A stretch of DNA of 36,557 nt. Origin: a virus. Shown piece by piece: positions 15,199 to 22,160 of the stretch. The notes below the pieces were generated by a model that was given only the letters and a program-made list of their open reading frames with translations, was not told where the DNA came from and made no database searches. The stretch lies in IMG/VR virus record IMGVR_UViG_3300023284_000638, positions 1 to 36,557 of that record. One strand, 5' to 3'. Position numbers and translations under genes: made by a program. Every line of letters starts with the position of its first letter. Position 1 is the stretch's first letter.

Positions 15199-15393
15199 TT
15201 ATAACATTTTATCCCTTCTGCTTTTCAATTCTCCACTTATTTGCCCAAAAAGTTTGATAGCTCCTAATCTTTCTGATTCGGTCATTTCCTTATCTCCTAT
15301 CATGTTCTTTATTAGGTCTTCGCTTATCTCTAATGATATGCGATCTAATTCCTCGAATCTCACGTACTTAATAAAGTTTTTAGCGCCTATCAT
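15199..15393 (-). CDS. Small helical hypothetical protein
   Basis: A 64-residue acidic and basic helical protein, starting MIGAKNFIKYVRFEELDRIS and ending GQISGELKSRRDKML. No known motif. It starts 1 bp after the exonuclease stop, so it is co-translated with it and may be a partner protein. Confidence 0.55.
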   Translation of the reverse strand: MIGAKNFIKYVRFEELDRISLEISEDLIKNMIGDKEMTESERLGAIKLFGQISGELKSRRDKML

Positions 15394-15394
15394 G

Positions 15395-16210
15395 CTATTT
15401 AAGTTCTTTTTTGGACCGCCTCCATATATCTAGTATATGCTGCTTAGTGTCCTCTGTGAAGTCATGGGACAGCATCCATAGACAATACGCCTTGTGATCT
15501 AGTATCCTGTCGCCTCTGTGGTTGCCAAAATTCAATTCGTATTCTTCAGTCTTTGGGTTTATGATGATCTTACGAGCGTAATCTACTGTAGTCTCTTCAG
15601 AAGCACAAAGGTCGTGTAAATCCTCCACGGTGTCGATGCCTTTCATAATGTAGTGAGGCTCTATATTGAATTTAGCTTTAGGATTCATCATTTGAGTCAA
15701 TATGTCAATACACATCATATTGTCATATTCTGCGTTGTGGGCCTCATGCGGCTCCATTCCTGTCATAAGCTTATACATGGCTGACAGGTTTCTAGGTATG
15801 ATCTCCTGTACGATCTGAAACACGTCTACTATACTCGCTTTCGGGTCTGGGAAATTCATGTCCAATTTTAGGAAATTCTCTCTTAACATCTGCAAATCAA
15901 ACCTCTTGATATTGTATCCGGCTATGTCGCATCCCTGAAAAAACCCATGTAGAGAGGTGGCTATTTGATCAAATGTAGCGGCTTTCTTTGCCTCCTCATT
16001 TGTAATCCCGTGAATGTCTATAGCTGCCTGTGGTATGTCCATCTCTGGATTAATAACCCTGGTCTTTGTGATAGCGTCTTGTTTCTTTTTGCTCTTCTCT
16101 TGTGGAAAGAATTTTGTAAAAGATATCTGACATATTTTGTCCTTAGTAATGCTTAGTCCCGTAGTCTCCAAATCGAAGAAAATAAGCGGTTTTGTTAATT
16201 TGATATTCAT
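15395..16210 (-). CDS. DnaQ-like 3'-5' exonuclease (DEDD family)
   Basis: About 271 residues from the ATG at 16210. Exo I is FFDLETTG (D13, E15), Exo II GYNIKRFDLQMLRE, and Exo III HNAEYDNMM, placing it in the DEDDh group with DNA polymerase III epsilon and ExoX. A C-terminal LNFGNHRGDRILDHKAYCLW segment resembles the ExoX tail. It could proofread or degrade DNA in phage replication, or degrade host DNA. The frame stays open to 16306, but that adds 32 low-complexity residues over an inverted repeat, so the shorter start is preferred. No DNA polymerase is encoded nearby. Confidence 0.87.
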   Translation of the reverse strand: MNIKLTKPLIFFDLETTGLSITKDKICQISFTKFFPQEKSKKKQDAITKTRVINPEMDIPQAAIDIHGITNEEAKKAATFDQIATSLHGFFQGCDIAGYNIKRFDLQMLRENFLKLDMNFPDPKASIVDVFQIVQEIIPRNLSAMYKLMTGMEPHEAHNAEYDNMMCIDILTQMMNPKAKFNIEPHYIMKGIDTVEDLHDLCASEETTVDYARKIIINPKTEEYELNFGNHRGDRILDHKAYCLWMLSHDFTEDTKQHILDIWRRSKKELK

Positions 16211-16230
16211 AATAAAAAATTTAAAAAAAC

Positions 16231-16287
16231 CAGTGCCGTAGAAAGCTGTCCCTAATTCAGACAGATTCAAAAAATTGTCTGGCACTG
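16231..16287 (-). other. Inverted repeat between the SSB-like and exonuclease genes
   Basis: The 100-bp gap holds CAGTGCC (16231-16237) and GGCACTG (16281-16287), with CTGTC/GACAG nested inside and AACCAG/CTGGTT outside. On transcripts it would fold into a branched hairpin just before the exonuclease start. It may attenuate or protect the message; it has no good U tract. Confidence 0.5.
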
Positions 16288-16309
16288 ATTTCCTGGTTAA
16301 ACTCAAAAT

Positions 16310-16975
16310 TTAAAATTCTTTCTTATTTCCATCTTCACTATCTTCTGTAGTGTTTTCCGGTTGCTCATCGTCTGCGGGTATCCTTTCCGCCTTCGGTGCA
16401 TGAATTTTTAAATCATCCTGAAGCTTATCTATGATCGCTACGTAGAACGCTAATAGCTCTTCATCATCATAGTGCGTATTTTTACCTACTCTAACTTGTT
16501 TTACTTCAGGTATGTTCTTAAGGTCTTTAGAATAGCGTGGATTTACTTTATCCCCGTACTGCTTAAGTCCTACATATCCTCTAAATTTGTCGTCATCTCC
16601 CTTAATCCAATAAGGAGTTATTTCAAAGTCCTTATCCAAATCTAGGTTTTCTACTCTAGTGATAAAACTTTTAGTATGAGAACTAGAGAAGTTCATAGAC
16701 AACTGAAAATTCAATCCGTCTTCATCCTGTAGAATTATTTCCAGCGTCTCTAGAGGGTGGGGCTGAAATGAGACTTTTGATTCTTTCCTATAAAGTCCTA
16801 TTAATCTACCTTCTACCGATCCATATTTTTCCTCATGAATAGTATTTCCTGCATTATTTCCTTTTTCCAGAATTCTAGAAACACTTGTTTCTGTAGCTTC
16901 TTTAACTCTGGTTGCTAGTTCATCTTTACTGATAGTCAGATAAACTACATTTGTGGTTTTCGTTTTTAATCCCAT
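16310..16975 (-). CDS. Possible single-stranded-DNA-binding or recombination protein
   Basis: A 221-residue protein with a strand-rich middle (LIGLYRKESKVSFQ ... LEIILQDEDGLNFQLSMNFS) and a C-terminal tail that is strongly acidic and ends in Phe (EDSEDGNKKEF). This resembles the tail of single-stranded-DNA-binding proteins that recruits partners. No clear OB-fold signature could be verified. It sits directly before the exonuclease in the replication/recombination operon, which supports the idea. The function is a tentative inference. Confidence 0.55.
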   Translation of the reverse strand: MGLKTKTTNVVYLTISKDELATRVKEATETSVSRILEKGNNAGNTIHEEKYGSVEGRLIGLYRKESKVSFQPHPLETLEIILQDEDGLNFQLSMNFSSSHTKSFITRVENLDLDKDFEITPYWIKGDDDKFRGYVGLKQYGDKVNPRYSKDLKNIPEVKQVRVGKNTHYDDEELLAFYVAIIDKLQDDLKIHAPKAERIPADDEQPENTTEDSEDGNKKEF

Positions 16976-17008
16976 CGTTTTAATTATTAAAATTTAATTG
17001 TTTAGTTA

Positions 17009-17152
17009 CTAGTCCAAAAATTCTAGATCCATCTTATCAAACACGGTTTTGCAGTCTGCGTAGTTGATCCATTTGCCGGTGTGAGCATGTTGATACACCT
17101 TAACCACTATATCAGCGCTTTTTAATCTTGCTTTTCTAAGTTTTCTATTCAT
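17009..17152 (-). CDS. Small hypothetical protein (47 aa)
   Basis: A short frame beginning MNRKLRKARLKSADIVVKVY, with HAHTGKWINYADC and an acidic end. The ATG at 17152 overlaps the previous gene's stop by 8 bp, and the frame spans most of the gap before the SSB-like gene. Basic start and tight coupling suggest a real gene; no family is recognised. Confidence 0.5.
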   Translation of the reverse strand: MNRKLRKARLKSADIVVKVYQHAHTGKWINYADCKTVFDKMDLEFLD

Positions 17153-17489
17153 TATTTCTCTTGTTATATTCATCTATTTCTGTTTTGAATGGCTGTGCGA
17201 ACTGCGGAAACTGTGTATAGGTCGCGACTTCATACGCTTTGAGCCTCTTCAGACTGATTACTTTCATATCTGCGCTCTCAAGGTCTTGTATATAGTCCCT
17301 CATCTTTCTGTATTCTGGTTCTGTACAGTACAGGAAGATAGAGCAGTAGCCCCGATCTGTGGGGATTACTATATTTTTAATATCTAACTTCATGATTCTC
17401 TCATCTAGAGAGGCTTGTAGATTTCCTTTAGTGGATATGTCCCAAAAATAGGGGGTTACTCCGTCTGTTTTTAGTGGTTCTTTGTTCAT
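17145..17489 (-). CDS. Hypothetical protein
   Basis: A 114-residue protein with NLQASLDERIMKLDIKNIVI, a YCSIFLYCTEPEYRKMRDYI block and VISLKRLKAYEVATYTQF. The alternating strands and helices suggest a compact alpha/beta fold. No family is recognised. It overlaps the upstream gene by 4 bp (ATGA type). Confidence 0.6.
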   Translation of the reverse strand: MNKEPLKTDGVTPYFWDISTKGNLQASLDERIMKLDIKNIVIPTDRGYCSIFLYCTEPEYRKMRDYIQDLESADMKVISLKRLKAYEVATYTQFPQFAQPFKTEIDEYNKRNNE

Positions 17490-17779
17490 TTTGTGGCTTT
17501 GTTTATAGCTTCTTTCATTGCTAATAATTCCAGATTATCACTTGACATGGTATGCTCTAAAAATTCAACAGCTAATTTCAATCTGTGCAATAATTCAGGT
17601 GCTTGCACTATTAGTTTTGCGTTGGCTTCTGCTTCCTTACCTTTTTCTAGGTTGTTTTTACCATCAAATAGACAATTAACACGTGCGATTAGATTTTCAC
17701 CGCTTGTAATTGTAACAGATTCGTTCCTATCAATAGAGTGAATCCCGTTTTTAATCCATTTCCCTTGTGTATGTTTCAT
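17486..17779 (-). CDS. Conserved early phage protein (HTQGKW ... ANAKLIVQAPELL type)
   Basis: A 97-residue protein starting MKHTQGKWIKNGIHSIDRNE, with EAEANAKLIVQAPELLHRLK. Proteins with this HTPGPW-like start and ANAxLIxxAPELL block are very common in phage early regions, where they are of unknown function. A four-base overlap links it to the next gene. It is the second gene after the early promoter. Confidence 0.75.
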   Translation of the reverse strand: MKHTQGKWIKNGIHSIDRNESVTITSGENLIARVNCLFDGKNNLEKGKEAEANAKLIVQAPELLHRLKLAVEFLEHTMSSDNLELLAMKEAINKATK

Positions 17780-17794
17780 TTTGCTGACGTTTTT

Positions 17795-18049
17795 TTATGA
17801 TGTATGTAAATTCATGATTCCCTTAATAACCTCACTGTGGTTAATTTCTAGATACTCTCTTAATGAGAGGTTGTAGGTCTTCTCTGGACGGTCAATATTT
17901 AACCGTCCGAGATCGACCATCATACGCAGGAACATACCTACTTGTACGTATATCTTGCTAAAATTTCGTACTGAGTCGTACTGGTGGATAATTTCGAGGT
18001 GTAGATTATCTACTACCTCCTGATAATGATTCTTATTCATTGCTGACAC
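17795..18049 (-). CDS. First early gene, hypothetical protein
   Basis: An 84-residue helical protein, starting MSAMNKNHYQEVVDNLHLEI, with FSKIYVQVGMFLRMMVDLGR and LSLREYLEINHSEVIKGIMN. No family is recognised. It is the first gene after the early promoter at 18067-18098; a second ATG at 18040 is possible. First early genes often act on host take-over, but there is no direct evidence here. Confidence 0.6.
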   Translation of the reverse strand: MSAMNKNHYQEVVDNLHLEIIHQYDSVRNFSKIYVQVGMFLRMMVDLGRLNIDRPEKTYNLSLREYLEINHSEVIKGIMNLHTS

Positions 18050-18066
18050 TTTAAATTTGAACTATC

Positions 18067-18098
18067 CAAATCTACAGTATCATAATGTCCTACGCAAG
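18067..18098 (-). promoter_or_regulatory. Early promoter of Bacteroidota type
   Basis: On the minus strand CTTG at 18098-18095 is followed after exactly 20 bases by TAGATTTG at 18074-18067. This matches the Bacteroidota sigma pattern (T)TTG-N19-21-TAnnTTTG. The expected start, about 7 bases on, lies near 18060, giving a short leader to the ATG at 18049. Its place at the head of the early operon fits. Confidence 0.65.
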
Positions 18099-18133
18099 GA
18101 AAATCATAATTATTATTTGATAAATCATTTAAC

Positions 18134-18154
18134 TGACTAATAATCAGTCACTTA
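18134..18154. promoter_or_regulatory. Palindromic operator-like site
   Basis: TGACTAATAATCAGTCA (18134-18150) is an interrupted palindrome about 35 bp upstream of the early promoter. The 17-mer starting at 18138 (TAATAATCAGTCACTTA) recurs with one change at 6919-6935, inside the iteron region. A shared regulator of early transcription and replication is possible; the MerR-like protein is a candidate. Confidence 0.4.
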
Positions 18155-18179
18155 AAACATGTCTCATCAGCTTTAAACA

Positions 18180-18442
18180 CCCCTTTTTAGCCTTTCGATG
18201 GATAGTGTGAGCTAGCGATAGAAAACCAAAAGTTTAAAAACTTTTCTTAAAAAGTAGTCAAAAATCGTGGTCTACAGACTTTAAACGGCACTTTTTAAAA
18301 TGAATTTTTTCGAGAAAATAAAATGAAATTTTTTGAAGCTTTTTGAAAACGATAATTTTTAAGTCTAATAATCGATGTTTCCAATGAGTAGAGGCAATAT
18401 TTCAGTAGTAACTTTTTCAAACTTTTAGTTTTTTATCGCTTG
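18180..18442 (-). repeat. Dispersed element R4 (inverted, late/early boundary)
   Basis: A copy in the opposite orientation to R1, R2, R3 and R5. Core 18211-18442 is 232 bp. Bases 18279-18362 are the exact complement of the 84-bp block in R2 and R5. The arms are CTAGCGATAGAAAACCAAAA (18211 on) and AAACTTTTAGTTTTTTATCG (to 18439). The gap 18050-18449 otherwise holds only the early promoter and operator. The inversion places the flank that faces terminators in R3 and R5 towards the early genes. Confidence 0.88.
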
Positions 18443-18449
18443 TACATTA

Positions 18450-18917
18450 TTATTTATTTTTTATTTTCTCCCAACCTCTACTACCAAAATAAGCCAGAAA
18501 TACCAACACTGTGAGCTTTTCTAGTAAGTCTATCCAAATGTCTTTTAGAATAAATCCTATATTTAAACCGTCCAACATCATGAACAAGAACAGGAAAGAT
18601 AGAAGAGATATTAAGGTATATGGTCTTATGTTTTTAGCTAGTTTACTGTCACTATTCATGTCTGCCTGCCAGCGCTTAGTAATTTCTTTTGCCTCCTCTA
18701 GATCTAACTTCAACAAATCTAGCGCTGTAGCCCTCTCCTCCTCATCTAGGTGGTTTGAAGTCCTGATACTATGAGCCAGGTCCTCTAATTGTTTGATCCC
18801 TGTTACGCCTGCGGCTATGCTTAATCCCATTTTAGCTAGTGGCGCTGCTTTCTCTCCTAATTTAGACAGAAACATACCTACCTTGCTCCTGCCTGTTCTC
18901 TCTTTATGATCTCCCAT
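18450..18917 (-). CDS. Holin-like membrane protein (3TM holin type)
   Basis: A 155-residue protein resembling the three-transmembrane holin family also seen in gene-transfer agents. The N-terminal basic part is followed by a weak hydrophobic segment (about 30-41) and an acidic helix (LDEEERATALDLLKLDLEEA). The family signature RWQADMNSDSKLAKNIRPYT leads into two strong membrane segments (about 98-121 and 132-148). It would form the inner-membrane lesion at lysis. It ends the late region, next to another single-pass membrane protein, and is bordered by R4. Confidence 0.78.
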   Translation of the reverse strand: MGDHKERTGRSKVGMFLSKLGEKAAPLAKMGLSIAAGVTGIKQLEDLAHSIRTSNHLDEEERATALDLLKLDLEEAKEITKRWQADMNSDSKLAKNIRPYTLISLLSFLFLFMMLDGLNIGFILKDIWIDLLEKLTVLVFLAYFGSRGWEKIKNK

Positions 18918-18947
18918 AATATTGATTTATAAAGTCAATGTAATAAG

Positions 18948-19286
18948 CTAATCAAATAAAGACGTTAATAGCTCTTTAATTTGTTTAAAGAACAAGGCTA
19001 TAGCTGCTACCGTAGCTGTAGCACCTCCCGCCCCTGATAGCTTTGTTATGTTTTTAACTTTATTCCTGAATCTACTATTTGTCTTTACTTCCTTATTCAT
19101 TGATTTCATTTGATCCATGAACGCTTCAAATTTTTTATCATCTAGAGCCTGCCTTTCTATGAGTCCTAGTGCATCATTATCTTTGTCACCATACAAACCC
19201 CTCTTAACCATACTTAAGTCAGATTGCATGCCCTCCTGCCCTTTCTCAAGCCCTAACAAAAGATTATCCCTATCGATCTGTTTCAT
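18948..19286 (-). CDS. Small protein with C-terminal membrane segment, possible lysis accessory
   Basis: A 112-residue protein: a helical, charged N-terminal two-thirds and one membrane segment near the end (GGATATVAAIALFFKQIKEL). The layout resembles XhlA-type accessory holins, which anchor lysis proteins to the membrane. There is no sequence signature I can verify. Its position between fibre genes and the 3TM holin supports a lysis role. Confidence 0.6.
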   Translation of the reverse strand: MKQIDRDNLLLGLEKGQEGMQSDLSMVKRGLYGDKDNDALGLIERQALDDKKFEAFMDQMKSMNKEVKTNSRFRNKVKNITKLSGAGGATATVAAIALFFKQIKELLTSLFD

Positions 19287-19296
19287 GGATTTTCAC

Positions 19297-21216
19297 TTAT
19301 TGATCACCGTAAACGGTTGCGTGTGTGGTTGTTATCGTACTAGAACCGCTATTACGTGTAATTTGTGGTTTTATTTTATCCCCTTTAGTAGCTCGCAATG
19401 GAAATCTTTTTGTGATACTCACAGATGAAGAGCCTACAGCCACAGGAGCCTCGACCGGATCTGGTAAATTGACATATCCAGCCCCTATATCATGGACCCA
19501 TTCAAATCTAAAGTCTACTGTTCCGCCTGAACTCAATACTGTAAAATCAAAACCTACAGATCCATCAAAATCCTCATTCCCTAAATACACAAATTCGCCT
19601 ATAACAGGATCAATCAATTTCCATCTTTCTATGGTCGTTCCTTCAATTAATCCAACGCCCGCTGTACCAAAAGCCATATCTCTAAATGTGTTATTTACAA
19701 TTGCGGGATTTACCGTTACATTACCGTTTACAAATGCAGTTACTATATAATGACTATCCTCTTGATCAGGGTTGTTAAATGAAAACACTCTTTGATTTAC
19801 TTGGTTTAATCCTTCTGTACTCCAATTACCTGCTCGCGTAACTGTAAAAATCTCATTAACATCGAATGAATTTGTTTGCACATTGTAAATTATATTACCT
19901 CCACCATTGTAATCAATAGAATCATCAGCATCCAATACAATACCACTTCCGTTTGATAATCCATGCGCTGTAGATGTTACTGTGATCCCATTCATTAAAT
20001 AACTTCCTGTCGCTTCGTCAGTTCCAAAAGATATATTTTCTAATTCGAAAGAAGATGCACCCGTTACCGATACAACACCCGTGACATTATAAGATGTATT
20101 AGTAATAAATCCAGATATTGTGACCGTAGAACCAAGTAAAGGAGAGGTCCCGCTATGATTAAACTGAGCTATACCGCTTGAATCACTTACGCTTGTTATC
20201 CCTGTAGCCCCAATTGAATTATTTGCAACTGCTGTAAATGTTCCTGTAGCTCCTGATACATCAAAGAATTGATTCTTCTTAACATTATTACCTCTCATCA
20301 CGAGCCTTGCACTATCACTAAATCCAGGATCTACACGGCAAAACTTTGCAAATGCATCACTGGCCATGATATTATCATATATTTGAATACTACCTGATCT
20401 TATGCCGATAACTTCAAAAACATTTAATACATTTCCATCAAGCGCTAATATTAGACAATCTACAATAGTAGCACTAGCACAATTTATAAGTTTTAACCCA
20501 TCATTAATAACTTCAAAAACAACACCTGGCACAAAAAAGTCAGTAAGATTTTTTACTGTACCGAGATCTTTCCATCTGTTAAAATCTGGGAACTTAAAAC
20601 TAATTACACCACCATCAATATCAAAAAGTGATCCTGTCTCATTTCCTTCTATAATAGTATCAAACACAGCAAGGGTTCCAATGTCAATTCCTTGGAACAT
20701 TTTCTCAGTTGTATTTGTATAAGTAATTGTGTTTTCTGATCTAGAAGTGGTGACTATTTCCATGTTCGCGCCTGTAGCTATCAAAAAAGGTAGCGTTACA
20801 GTAACTGGTTTCATTAATTGAAACCTGGTATTTGGAGTAACGTCAATTCTAGTAGCAGGAACCACAGTGCCAAAATCAGATTCAGCAAATACTTTTACTA
20901 AATTTAAAGGCTCTACACTAGCCGCGCCTAAGTCGTCAAAAAAAAAACCGTTAGCCTGCCAATGTAGCACTAATTCTTCAGGGGTAGTACTTGCGAATTT
21001 ATCAAGAGATGCTAAATTATAATCTATGCCAAATCTTGCATTTCCAACATGTCTATAAATGGTAATGATATCACCATTTACATCAATTTCACTTTTTGCG
21101 GACGTAAACAATGATGTTCCATCACTAAAAATAAGCTTCGATCCCTTTGTAGCTAATTCTACATTAATCAAAGTTTTAGGTGTTACGTTTTTATGTATTA
21201 AATTTTCAGCTCCCAT
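19297..21216 (-). CDS. Tail fibre or spike protein with repeated beta domains
   Basis: A 639-residue structural protein. Its N-terminal 100 residues are a typical tail-attachment region (FDDLGAASVEPLNLVKVF). The middle, rich in Gly, Asn, Ile and Val, has the spacing expected of a beta-helix. Residues about 310-450 hold repeated units with GSTVTISG ... YNVTGVV ... SFELENI and later TSTAHGLSNGSGIVLD, a small beta motif common in phage fibres. The end (RFEWVHDIGAGYVNLPDPVE) is probably a beta-sandwich. It likely recognises the host surface. No enzyme site is seen. Confidence 0.72.
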   Translation of the reverse strand: MGAENLIHKNVTPKTLINVELATKGSKLIFSDGTSLFTSAKSEIDVNGDIITIYRHVGNARFGIDYNLASLDKFASTTPEELVLHWQANGFFFDDLGAASVEPLNLVKVFAESDFGTVVPATRIDVTPNTRFQLMKPVTVTLPFLIATGANMEIVTTSRSENTITYTNTTEKMFQGIDIGTLAVFDTIIEGNETGSLFDIDGGVISFKFPDFNRWKDLGTVKNLTDFFVPGVVFEVINDGLKLINCASATIVDCLILALDGNVLNVFEVIGIRSGSIQIYDNIMASDAFAKFCRVDPGFSDSARLVMRGNNVKKNQFFDVSGATGTFTAVANNSIGATGITSVSDSSGIAQFNHSGTSPLLGSTVTISGFITNTSYNVTGVVSVTGASSFELENISFGTDEATGSYLMNGITVTSTAHGLSNGSGIVLDADDSIDYNGGGNIIYNVQTNSFDVNEIFTVTRAGNWSTEGLNQVNQRVFSFNNPDQEDSHYIVTAFVNGNVTVNPAIVNNTFRDMAFGTAGVGLIEGTTIERWKLIDPVIGEFVYLGNEDFDGSVGFDFTVLSSGGTVDFRFEWVHDIGAGYVNLPDPVEAPVAVGSSSVSITKRFPLRATKGDKIKPQITRNSGSSTITTTHATVYGDQ

Positions 21217-21221
21217 AATGC

Positions 21222-21659
21222 TTATAAAGTTATAATTTTATATTGAAATCTATCAGGTAGAATAGAATTTAATTGATCTATTGTAAATTTTGTGCTAGTA
21301 ACATCTAACAAACCATCGTTATTGATGTCTGTAAATGCCTGTCCGTGAAGTTGACAGCCTTGTATATTCCAATGATAATTACCTGCATGCCATAAAATAT
21401 AGGTTCTGCCGGGTACATCTTCAATGATGAAATGATCAATTTTTTGAGAGGGGCTGTCCTTTGCAGGTCTCTTTTTAACCCAATAATCACCATCAGGAAT
21501 ACATGAAACAGATCTAGCATTATTTTTCCAAGGAAGTTCTAATACTTTGGTCTCATATATCTTGTGAACGCCCAGAAACACCGACATAGTGCCTAGCGTT
21601 TGGATACCTTTATTGTCCGCTATTGGTGTCCTAACGAGTACGCATTTTATTTCTTCCAT
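21222..21659 (-). CDS. DUF5675 family protein, candidate lysis enzyme
   Basis: A 145-residue protein matching the DUF5675 pattern: TLGTMSVF near the start, then the core CIPDGDYWVKKRPAKDSPSQ, IEDVPGRTYILWHAGNYHWN and IQGCQLHG. The ordered His, Asn and Cys residues suggest an active site, and the family often lies beside phage lysis genes. No other muramidase, amidase or endopeptidase was seen in this genome, so this is the best endolysin candidate, though the catalytic activity of the family is not established to my knowledge. It sits among fibre genes, two genes before the holin. Confidence 0.7.
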   Translation of the reverse strand: MEEIKCVLVRTPIADNKGIQTLGTMSVFLGVHKIYETKVLELPWKNNARSVSCIPDGDYWVKKRPAKDSPSQKIDHFIIEDVPGRTYILWHAGNYHWNIQGCQLHGQAFTDINNDGLLDVTSTKFTIDQLNSILPDRFQYKIITL

Positions 21660-21664
21660 GATTA

Positions 21665-21904
21665 TTATTTAGTTAAGGTAGCTTCTCCTTTATCAAGATC
21701 TACATTTAGTTGATATCCTTCTAATGATTCTAGACTAGTGGAGGCCAATAAAACAGACTGTATCAATATATTTCTTGCTTCATCAGCCTTCTTATATTCT
21801 TTCTCGAAATGATTGGCTAACTGATTTGCTTTTATTATGTTTTCAGTAATTTTTTTACTGAATTTAACATTAATCTTTTTAGGTACTTTTACGACTTTGT
21901 CCAT
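21665..21904 (-). CDS. Small helical protein
   Basis: A 79-residue protein starting MDKVVKVPKKINVKFSKKIT, with a long helix probably forming a coiled coil (NIIKANQLANHFEKEYKKAD) and a strand end (YQLNVDLDKGEATLTK). No family is recognised. It lies in a tight cluster of small genes between fibre and lysis genes, and may be a fibre chaperone. Confidence 0.6.
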   Translation of the reverse strand: MDKVVKVPKKINVKFSKKITENIIKANQLANHFEKEYKKADEARNILIQSVLLASTSLESLEGYQLNVDLDKGEATLTK

Positions 21905-21913
21905 AATTGTTAA

Positions 21914-22141
21914 TTATTGTGTGATATCAATATCTTGTATTTTTCTTGATTCTGTCCCTCTGTACCATTTTCTGACTCTGTTTGCTAAAAATCGAAACGC
22001 CTCTTTCTTTGCGTATTGAGCTTTAGTAATTGCAGTCTCGTCAATTTCATCATCTTCAACTAGTCTATCATAATCCTCACCAAAGCAATCTATAAAGTAG
22101 GGGAGGTTTTCATCTGATATTGTCCATGTTATTTGTGCCAT
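21914..22141 (-). CDS. Small conserved tail-region protein
   Basis: A 75-residue protein with MAQITWTISDENLPYFIDCF, then ETAITKAQYAKKEAFRFLAN. Its pattern (a short strand, then ...TKAxxAKKExxxFLA) is shared by small proteins near phage tail fibres, of unknown role. It starts 19 bp after the long fibre gene's stop. Confidence 0.6.
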   Translation of the reverse strand: MAQITWTISDENLPYFIDCFGEDYDRLVEDDEIDETAITKAQYAKKEAFRFLANRVRKWYRGTESRKIQDIDITQ

Positions 22142-22160
22142 AATTTTATTATTTAAATTA

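Noticed and set aside
18279-18362. Two overlapping mini-ORFs (MNFFEKIK and MKFFEAF) in the R elements, coupled by ATGA
   Set aside because: They are preserved in R2, R4 and R5 only because the DNA block is identical; R3 and R1 change them, and very short Phe/Lys frames are common in AT-rich DNA.
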